Both the position numbers and the translations under genes were made by a program. Shown one piece after another: positions 1 through 5,230 of a stretch of DNA of 7,627 nucleotides (position 1 is its first letter; each line of letters opens with the position of its first letter). The stretch lies in the NCBI GenBank assembly GCA_029939445.1, contig JAOZSY010000088.1, positions 2,074 to 9,700 on the forward strand, in the 5' to 3' direction. Under the pieces are notes generated by a model. It had not been told where the DNA came from. It worked only from the letters and a program-made list of their open reading frames with translations, and ran no database searches. This DNA comes from Bacteroidales bacterium. Lineage in GTDB: Bacteria; Bacteroidota; Bacteroidia; Bacteroidales; UBA1556.

Positions 1-1887
1 AATTTATTATCGCCATATAATGATGAAAATAATACAAACTACGCTTATAAAGTTGGTTTTGAAAATAAAATATATATTGGACAGAAAGCTAATTGGCAAA
101 TATTAAGTGAGGCAAATTATGAATATATTGATAAGGATTTTACTCCAATTGAAAGATATAGGGATATTGAATTTAGACGCAACTGGAATTCGCAAGAAAT
201 AATTAATGGTAATCAGCAAAAAATTGATGCTACCATTTCTTTAAAAGATGATAAATCCTCATTATTTAAATACGATTATCAGCAATACTGGACCGGTGAT
301 AATTATGATGGTAAGAAAAACTCCCTTATTGCAAATACTGATATTAATAATTGGAAATTTAGATCAAAAGTTACCTATACTTCAACTAAGGAATTAAACA
401 GAAACACAAGTTTTTTGCGGCATAATATTAGCCTTCAGAAAGAGCTGTCATTTATTACCATTGGAATAATTGAAGATGCTGAAAATAATAAATTCACTTA
501 TATTAATAATGATTCCCTTTATTTGAACTCATATAAATATCAGCAATATGAGGCTTTTATTCAAACTCCCGATAAATTCAATCATAATATTAGACTCCAT
601 TATAAACATAGAGACGATTATTCACCGCATGCTTTTGAATTTAACAAATCAATGCAAGCAAATGAGTTTGGATTTGAATATAAACTTCTAAGAAATAAAA
701 ATAACAGACTAAGCTTATCCGCTGATTATCGCAAACTCAGCATTATCGATACAATAAAAACTACAATTAAACCCGAAAATACAATTCTTGGGCGAGTGGA
801 ACATTTTTTAAATATTTATAAAGGAAGTGTGCAAGCATCAAGTTTTTATGAAATTGGCTCAGGAATGGAAAGTAGAAAAGATTATGCGTATATAGAAGTC
901 GCGGCGGGTCAGGGAGTATACTCTTGGAACGATTATAATAATAATGGCGTAAAAGAACTTGATGAGTTTGAAATTGCAATATTTAAAGACCAAGCAAATT
1001 ATATAAGAATATATGTGCCAAGCAATGATTATATAAAAACTTATAATAATACTTTTAGCACTTCCATAACTCTAAGTCCATCAAGAATATGGCGACAAAG
1101 TAATTCAATAATATTAAAAACAATATCAAAATTTGCTAATCAACTAGTCTATAGAAGTTCCATAAAAACATTAAACTCAAACTGGCAGGAATATGCTAAC
1201 CCTTTTTACCATAATATAAATGACACTTCGCTTATGAGTATAAATACCTCCTTTAGAAATACATTTTATTTTAATAGAGGGCATTCTAAATACGGTATAG
1301 ACTATACATACTTACACAATAATAATAAAGTATTGATGATGAATGGCTATCAGGGAAGAAGCAGGCATGAGCATCAAATAAAACTTCGTTGGAATATTAA
1401 TAGAATATTCCTATTGCAATTGGAGGGAAATATGGGTGAAAAACTATCAATATCTGATTTTTATAAGGATAAAGAGTTTGATATAAAAAACAGAAAAACT
1501 AAAACTAAACTAAGCTATCAACCCAATAGAGTATTGAGAATTTCACTTCCCATAAGTATTGAGTATAAAAATAATAGCATAGACTACGGTGGAGAAAATA
1601 GCCAATCATATAAATTTGGTTTAAGTACTAAATATAGTTTACTAAATAATGGTAGCTGGACAGCCTCCGTTGAGTATATTAATATTAAGTATTCAGGATT
1701 AACAACTGGGGCGATTGCATTTGAAATGCTCCAAGGTTTTATGCCGGGGAATAACCTATCGTGGATTATAAACTATCAAAGAAATATTCTAAATAACCTA
1801 CAACTTAATATAATGTATAATGGTAGAAAAAGTGAAGGCACAGATATAATTCATGTGGGGAGTTTACAATTAAGAGCATTTTTCTAA
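1..1887 (+). CDS. Large outer-membrane-type protein of unknown function, 5'-truncated by the window edge
   Basis: The frame is open from base 1 to the TAA at 1885-1887 (628 residues), so this is the C-terminal part of a longer protein. A TTG at 415 is only an internal leucine codon: the same frame reads through 1-414 with the same composition and repetitive strand pattern. The fragment has many short alternating polar/aromatic stretches, expected of beta strands, and ends in LQLRAFF with a terminal phenylalanine, as outer-membrane barrels often do. At 931-966 it encodes DYNNNGVKELDE, a canonical EF-hand-type calcium loop (D1, N3, N5, G6, E9, E12), preceded by GQGVYSWN and followed by EFEIAIFKDQANYIRIYVP. 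From memory, this block recurs in large (about 1,000 residues or more) uncharacterised Bacteroidota proteins; no function is known to me. The signal peptide, if any, lies left of the window. Transcription ends at the hairpin at 1899-1937. Confident that it is coding and truncated; moderately confident that it is an outer-membrane barrel; function unknown. Confidence 0.85.
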   Translation, partial: NLLSPYNDENNTNYAYKVGFENKIYIGQKANWQILSEANYEYIDKDFTPIERYRDIEFRRNWNSQEIINGNQQKIDATISLKDDKSSLFKYDYQQYWTGDNYDGKKNSLIANTDINNWKFRSKVTYTSTKELNRNTSFLRHNISLQKELSFITIGIIEDAENNKFTYINNDSLYLNSYKYQQYEAFIQTPDKFNHNIRLHYKHRDDYSPHAFEFNKSMQANEFGFEYKLLRNKNNRLSLSADYRKLSIIDTIKTTIKPENTILGRVEHFLNIYKGSVQASSFYEIGSGMESRKDYAYIEVAAGQGVYSWNDYNNNGVKELDEFEIAIFKDQANYIRIYVPSNDYIKTYNNTFSTSITLSPSRIWRQSNSIILKTISKFANQLVYRSSIKTLNSNWQEYANPFYHNINDTSLMSINTSFRNTFYFNRGHSKYGIDYTYLHNNNKVLMMNGYQGRSRHEHQIKLRWNINRIFLLQLEGNMGEKLSISDFYKDKEFDIKNRKTKTKLSYQPNRVLRISLPISIEYKNNSIDYGGENSQSYKFGLSTKYSLLNNGSWTASVEYINIKYSGLTTGAIAFEMLQGFMPGNNLSWIINYQRNILNNLQLNIMYNGRKSEGTDIIHVGSLQLRAFF

Positions 1888-1898
1888 AATAATGGCAA

Positions 1899-1937
1899 AA
1901 AAAATAGTTCCTCACATTCAGTAAGGAACTATTTTTT
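1899..1937. terminator. Bidirectional intrinsic terminator between convergent genes
   Basis: A perfect 14-bp inverted repeat pairs 1899-1912 (AAAAAATAGTTCCT) with 1924-1937 (AGGAACTATTTTTT) around an 11-nt loop. The + strand ends in a run of six T (1932-1937). The - strand also ends in a T run, from the A run at 1897-1904, so it can work in both directions. It begins 11 bp after the stop at 1887 and ends 14 bp before the stop of the opposing gene at 1952, which is where a shared terminator is expected. The G+C core is short, but the stem is uninterrupted. Confidence 0.9.
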
Positions 1938-1951
1938 GAGATTAAATTCTA

Positions 1952-2824
1952 TTAATCGTACTTAAATCTTTTATGTTTCTTCTTTTGTATTCTTCTCCAA
2001 GCTCTATTACGTTTACGCATATTAATCTCTGTTGCTCCACCTCTACCGCTGTCATAACGAGATTTATGACGATGTGCAGTAGCATATCTACCATCACTTC
2101 CAAAGTGATACTGAACTCCTACACTAAAATAAGTATAACCTTCTAGTCTTGATAAAAAAGTTTTATTATCGTATACGTGCGCATCTAGTTTATCAGAATT
2201 AATAGCATGTATACTACCTTCTAGATTAACGCTAATATTTGAGCCCACATAAAATTTTACGCCTAAGGCTGTAGTAACAATAGTTTCGGTCATTGGAATA
2301 TAATCCCCACCTTCGCTACTAGGCTCTCCAAAACCATTTGTACCAATAGGGTATTTCCCACTAACATCATCAGCTTTATATTTCCACGATCTAGATTCAG
2401 ACATGCCAATACCTAAACTATAATATACTGTATGGTTTCTTCTACGGTTAATTCCAAATATTAAATTACTAAGATTAGCTACACCAGACAAACTGTATTC
2501 AAATATTTTTGCTTGAAACCACTTATTGTTTTCAGCCTTTGTCCCTTGCAATTCGCCATATTGTATACTACCCGTAAGACCAACATAAGGTCCAAACCAT
2601 TTATCTAATACAATACCGCCCATAAAGCTAGCATTTTGATAAAAATATTTACTAAAAGGAGTACTCTTAATAGCATTCCCTTCATTAATATCTCCAAAAA
2701 AACTTGTTCCTCCAAAATGAACACCTAATGCCCAATCAGCTCCGTAAGGATTATAGCGTTTTGCGCTTAAATCAACAGTACTTACTAACAAAACAGTAAA
2801 AAGTAATATGATTCTATAATTCAT
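1952..2824 (-). CDS. Outer-membrane beta-barrel protein, possibly DUF6089/PorG-like, with basic C-terminal tail
   Basis: This 290-residue protein starts at the ATG at 2822-2824. Residues 1-21 form a signal peptide (Y3-R4, then a hydrophobic run IILLFTVLLVSTV, with likely cleavage after SA). The mature part begins with WALGVHFGGTSFFGDI (31-46). That GG..FxGD block at the first strand resembles the start of DUF6089 proteins, the family of the T9SS protein PorG, but the match is from memory and stays tentative. Amphipathic strands continue to YTYFSVGVQYHFG (230-242), which reads as the last barrel strand. A hydrophilic tail follows (243-290); 12 of residues 270-288 are Lys or Arg, so it should be periplasmic in a barrel with that topology. 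The gene converges on the left-hand gene, shares its terminator, and is divergent from ubiE-porT. Alternative: a generic small outer-membrane barrel unrelated to secretion. Certain as a gene, good as an outer-membrane barrel, weak as PorG. Confidence 0.8.
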   Translation of the reverse strand: MNYRIILLFTVLLVSTVDLSAKRYNPYGADWALGVHFGGTSFFGDINEGNAIKSTPFSKYFYQNASFMGGIVLDKWFGPYVGLTGSIQYGELQGTKAENNKWFQAKIFEYSLSGVANLSNLIFGINRRRNHTVYYSLGIGMSESRSWKYKADDVSGKYPIGTNGFGEPSSEGGDYIPMTETIVTTALGVKFYVGSNISVNLEGSIHAINSDKLDAHVYDNKTFLSRLEGYTYFSVGVQYHFGSDGRYATAHRHKSRYDSGRGGATEINMRKRNRAWRRIQKKKHKRFKYD

Positions 2825-2927
2825 AATAATTTTATTTTTTCAACTCTGTAATTCTAATTAATTGATTTTTTGTGTTTAATCAAGCTATAAAATTCAATTA
2901 AATAATAAAAGCAACAATAATACAGCA

Positions 2928-2935
2928 CAAAGGTA
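2928..2935 (-). promoter_or_regulatory. Candidate Bacteroidota -7 promoter element for the 1952-2824 gene
   Basis: Read on the - strand this is TACCTTTG, an exact match to the Bacteroidota primary-sigma -7 consensus TAnnTTTG. Transcription would start roughly at 2920-2924, giving a leader of about 100 nt. No clean TTTG is present at the -33 position (about 2954-2960); the region there is T-rich and reads TTTTAGG on the - strand. No Shine-Dalgarno sequence precedes the ATG at 2824, which is common in this phylum. Confidence 0.5.
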
Positions 2936-3363
2936 TACATAATTTATTATTGTCCTAAAAAAAATATTAATTTATTTTAACTAACTTTTTGAAGACATAT
3001 AACTTACGGTTTTATTAATAATTATTATGTTTGACTTCGAAAAAACCTATAACATATATTAATATTTAATATTAGCTTTTTACAATAATCGTACTGAGGC
3101 CAAGACAAACTCATCTTAATGATATATTTTTTTATCTAAATTAATAAATTTACACCACGGCAAACTACTAACTACTGTAATTCAATAACTTGTATTTATA
3201 TAAAGCTTATCAAAATGCACAAATTATTAGATTATAGATTATGTATGTAATAGATTATTTTAATCTTAGAAATTATTTTATTAATGGGAGTATAAAGAAT
3301 AAATTGGACCTCTACTCACCTGTACTTAAACAATAATAAAGGAGTTAACGAGTAAAAAAGCAT

Positions 3364-3371
3364 TATCTTCG
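3364..3371 (+). promoter_or_regulatory. Candidate -7 promoter element for ubiE-porT
   Basis: TATCTTCG matches 7 of 8 positions of TAnnTTTG and lies 20 bp before the first ATG of ubiE, implying a leader of only about 10-15 nt. Upstream, GTTAACG near 3344-3350 is a poor -33 candidate at about the right spacing. The element is plausible by position and sequence, but single-mismatch matches arise by chance in AT-rich DNA. Confidence 0.4.
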
Positions 3372-3391
3372 CCGCAATATATTACATTAAT

Positions 3392-4126
3392 ATGATGATT
3401 GAAAATCAAGAACACTTAGACCAGTTAGAGGGAAATAACAAACGAGAAAAGGTCGAAAATATGTTTGACAGTATCGCTGAAAAATATGATTTTTTGAACC
3501 ATTTTCTTTCCTTTGGCATAGATTATTATTGGCGAAATAAAGTGTTGAAAATAATAAAAAGTCGGAAGCCCGAATCCATATTGGACATTGCTACAGGTAC
3601 TGGCGACCTTGCAATAGTTGCTAGTAAAGCCAAGCCAAAAAGAATTGTAGGTATTGACATTTCGCAAAACATGCTTAATGTAGGTATCGATAAAGTAAAC
3701 AAAAAAGGTCTTAATAATCTCATTACCCTTCAGCAAGAAGACTCCGAAGATTTATCTTTTGACGACAATACTTTTGATTTGGCAATGGTGGCATTTGGTG
3801 TTCGCAATTTTGAGAATCTTGAAAAAGGTCTTTCAGAAATAAAGCGCGTACTAAAAGACAATGGCGTTCTTATAGTATTAGAATTTTCGCAACCTCGTAA
3901 TTTCCCAATGAAACAAATGTATGGTTTCTATTCAAATAATATACTTCCTACATTTGGTAAAATTATATCTAATGATGCTAGTGCGTATACATATTTGCCC
4001 GAATCGGTAAAGAGGTTTCCTGCTTTTGAAGAATTTACCAAAATAATGGATAATGTAGGATATAAAAATACTAGTTACGAATCTCTTACGTCTGGAATAT
4101 CAAGTATATATATTGGCGAAAAATAA
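3392..4126 (+). CDS. ubiE: Demethylmenaquinone methyltransferase (UbiE/MenG family)
   Basis: This SAM-dependent C-methyltransferase performs the last step of menaquinone synthesis, converting demethylmenaquinol to menaquinol. Bacteroidota generally use menaquinone only, so the MenG role is the likely one. The 244-residue length is normal for the family. Visible hallmarks are YDFLNHFLSFGIDYYWR (32-48, first UbiE signature), the SAM-binding motif LDIATGTGDLA (64-74), the acidic loop GIDIS (87-91), QEDSEDLSF (115-123), and the second signature from AFGVRNF (134-140) to RVLKDNGVLIVLEFSQP (152-168). All key residues appear intact. Two ATG codons lie side by side (3392 and 3395) and either may be used; no Shine-Dalgarno sequence distinguishes them. 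A promoter candidate lies 20 bp upstream. porT follows after 42 bp in the same direction with no terminator between, so the two probably form an operon; this pairing is common in Bacteroidota, as I recall it. The enzyme is cytoplasmic or loosely membrane-associated. Confidence 0.96.
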   Translation: MMIENQEHLDQLEGNNKREKVENMFDSIAEKYDFLNHFLSFGIDYYWRNKVLKIIKSRKPESILDIATGTGDLAIVASKAKPKRIVGIDISQNMLNVGIDKVNKKGLNNLITLQQEDSEDLSFDDNTFDLAMVAFGVRNFENLEKGLSEIKRVLKDNGVLIVLEFSQPRNFPMKQMYGFYSNNILPTFGKIISNDASAYTYLPESVKRFPAFEEFTKIMDNVGYKNTSYESLTSGISSIYIGEK

Positions 4127-4168
4127 TTAGGCAATACAATAACTAATTTTACGTTGATTGACTAAAAT

Positions 4169-4891
4169 ATGATGAAAAAAAACAAAATATTATTCTTCTT
4201 GGGGTTTATGTTGGCTGTCGCTAATCTTAACGCACAACATATGCCTAAAAATTTGCCAAATTATGATTACAAAAAATGGCATTTTGGATTTACTCTAGGA
4301 ATGAATACTATGAATTTCAATATTTTTCCTGTTGACCAACAAGAGTATATTGATACTATAATGGTAATACAACCATCATTAAGCCAGGGATTTAATATTG
4401 GTATTGTTGCCAATATGAAAATGGCAAAATATCTAGATTTACGATTTGTGCCAACATTAAGCTTTGGACAACGAAACCTGAATTATGTTATTAAAACTGG
4501 CCAAGGAGAAGAGGGAGAATATTCCAAAACTGTAGAAAGTACTTTCTTAGATTTTCCACTTACTGTAAAGTATAAGTCCAAAAGATTCGAGGGCAATCTT
4601 AATAATATGAGAGCTTATGTATTGGCTGGCGGAAGATATAGTCTAGACTTAGCATCACAAAAAGATAAACAAGGAACTTCAGATGAGGTAGTATTAAAAC
4701 TCAACCCTCATGACCTAATGGTTACTGGTGGAGTTGGTTTTGAGTTTTATTTAGCGTATTTTAAGCTTGGTGTAGAATTTCAGATGGCTTACGGATTAAT
4801 TAATGTACTTGACGATAAAGCCACAATATACACTACTAATGTAGAAAAGCTAACTAGCAGAATGGGTTGGATTACTTTCACCTTTGAGTAA
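4169..4891 (+). CDS. porT: PorT family type IX secretion system outer-membrane protein
   Basis: PorT (SprT in gliding flavobacteria) is a small outer-membrane barrel needed for secretion of proteins carrying the T9SS C-terminal signal. This copy is 240 residues, close to the family's usual size. Residues 1-22 are a signal peptide (MMKKNK, hydrophobic core ILFFLGFMLAVA, cleavage about NA|QH). The mature N-terminus NLPNYDYKKWHFGFTLGMN (28-46) is the typical PorT opening. Further family-like blocks are ESTFLDFPLTVKYKSKR (123-139) and HDLMVTGGVGFEFYLAYFKL (181-200), followed by GVEFQMAYGLINVL. Start choice is between ATG at 4169 and at 4172; the second gives a standard MKKNK start, and neither has a clear Shine-Dalgarno sequence. 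It lies 42 bp after ubiE. TAATTTTA at 4144-4151 is a weak internal promoter match (7 of 8 to TAnnTTTG). Downstream, CCTTAAATAA (4910-4919) can pair with TTATTAAGG (4939-4947), but no T tract follows, so its terminator is unclear. Confidence 0.9.
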   Translation: MMKKNKILFFLGFMLAVANLNAQHMPKNLPNYDYKKWHFGFTLGMNTMNFNIFPVDQQEYIDTIMVIQPSLSQGFNIGIVANMKMAKYLDLRFVPTLSFGQRNLNYVIKTGQGEEGEYSKTVESTFLDFPLTVKYKSKRFEGNLNNMRAYVLAGGRYSLDLASQKDKQGTSDEVVLKLNPHDLMVTGGVGFEFYLAYFKLGVEFQMAYGLINVLDDKATIYTTNVEKLTSRMGWITFTFE

Positions 4892-5014
4892 ATAATCAGG
4901 GTAAACGCACCTTAAATAACACCTCTATATACCAAATATTATTAAGGTCGTTCGAAAAGCTATCAAATGCTTGCTACATTGCAAAAAACAATCCAAAAAA
5001 GTCATCAAATTAAA

Positions 5015-5060
5015 CCTGTCTGCCATCCCTCTCGGGAGGAAATCCGACAGGCAGGCGGAT
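5015..5060. repeat. GC-rich REP-like inverted repeat
   Basis: CCTGTC (5015-5020) pairs with GACAGG (5046-5051). Inside lies a smaller hairpin, CCTC (5028-5031 region) with GAGG (5036-5039) around TCGG. On the right, ATCCG (5042-5046) and CGGAT (5056-5060) form another short inverted repeat flanking ACAGGCAGG. Alternative pairings exist because TGCC (5021-5024) also matches GGCA (5050-5053). The block is markedly GC-richer than the rest of the window. Similar CCTGCCTG/GACAGGCAGG palindromes occur as dispersed intergenic repeats in some Bacteroidota; that resemblance is from memory. With only one copy here, repetitiveness cannot be shown. Confidence 0.5.
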
Positions 5061-5115
5061 TAATCGAACTAACTAATTTCCGCAAGCGGAAATTAGTTAA
5101 AAAATTCGTTTAATT
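5058..5115. repeat. Long two-tier inverted repeat (hairpin)
   Basis: The inner arms are a perfect 14-bp inverted repeat, TAACTAATTTCCGC-type: 5070-5083 pairs with 5086-5099 with only AA between, so the real loop is about four bases (CAAG). Outer arms TTAATCGAA (5060-5068) and TTCGTTTAA (5105-5113) pair at 8 of 9 positions, extended by A5059-T5114 and a G-T pair, separated from the inner stem by an asymmetric internal loop. No T tract follows on either strand, so it does not look like a standard intrinsic terminator, although it may still block transcription or protect 3' ends of porT mRNA. It abuts the GC-rich repeat at 5015-5060 and the two may form one unit. Confidence 0.75.
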
Positions 5116-5152
5116 AGAGTAATTCGATGATAAAATTACGTCTTAAACTTAC

Positions 5153-5168
5153 ATATACAGCTGTATAT
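5153..5168. repeat. 16-bp perfect palindrome
   Basis: ATATACAGCTGTATAT is identical to its reverse complement, without a spacer. Such symmetry can mark the binding site of a dimeric regulator, but it lies downstream of both flanking genes rather than at a promoter, so no regulatory role is indicated. It may be chance in AT-rich DNA, although the central CAGCTG core is less expected. Confidence 0.35.
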
Positions 5169-5230
5169 TACGATAGTAAAAGAACATATTGGTTATGCAA
5201 CAATTAATATGCTTCTGTCCTGGCAAACAA

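Larger units (their letters stand above)
2825..3391. other. 567-bp AT-rich intergenic region between divergent genes
   Basis: This is the divergent control region for the barrel gene on the left and ubiE-porT on the right. I find no ORF of convincing length on either strand, no tRNA-like or GC-rich structured block, and no strong hairpin. It holds a good -7 promoter candidate on the - strand (2928-2935), a weaker one on the + strand (3364-3371), and a second, poor + strand match TAAATTTA at 3145-3152 (7 of 8 to TAnnTTTG, no clear -33 element). The octamer TAGATTAT occurs three times at 3228, 3235 and 3251. The gap is long for a genome in which the other junctions are 42-340 bp, so a small RNA or degraded gene is possible, but nothing positive supports either. 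Confidence 0.5.
4892..5230. other. Noncoding gap between convergent porT and tamL-like genes
   Basis: I see no gene here. The first 120 bp are AT-rich with one weak bulged stem (4910-4947). The middle (5015-5115) carries two adjacent inverted repeats, listed separately, which are clearly GC-richer than the surroundings. The last 115 bp hold a 16-bp palindrome (5153-5168) and a weak stem, AACATATT (5183-5190) with AATATGCT (5206-5213), one G-U pair and a 15-nt loop. Read on the - strand that stem precedes CTTTTACT and could be a poor terminator for the tamL-like gene. In contrast to the 1899-1937 junction, this convergent junction has no obvious classical terminator. Confidence 0.5.

Noticed and set aside
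931..972. EF-hand loop as evidence of a cellulosomal dockerin
   Set aside because: Only one loop is present and it is embedded in a beta-rich outer-membrane-type protein; dockerins have two loops at a protein terminus.
767..979. 70-codon reading frame on the - strand
   Set aside because: Antisense to the left-hand gene, no family resemblance, no promoter or ribosome-binding evidence.
415..1887. A 490-residue gene starting at TTG 415
   Set aside because: The same frame is open and protein-like from base 1, so the TTG is internal and the true start lies left of the window.
3215..3250. 11-residue reading frame MHKLLDYRLCM in the ubiE upstream gap
   Set aside because: Too short, no Shine-Dalgarno sequence, and not positioned like a leader peptide with an attenuator; no terminator/antiterminator pair follows.
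3425..3736. 103-codon and overlapping 65-codon reading frames on the - strand
   Set aside because: Both are antisense shadows of the well-conserved ubiE coding sequence.
5015..5115. CRISPR array or insertion sequence
   Set aside because: There are no regularly spaced direct repeats and no transposase; the structures are inverted repeats only.
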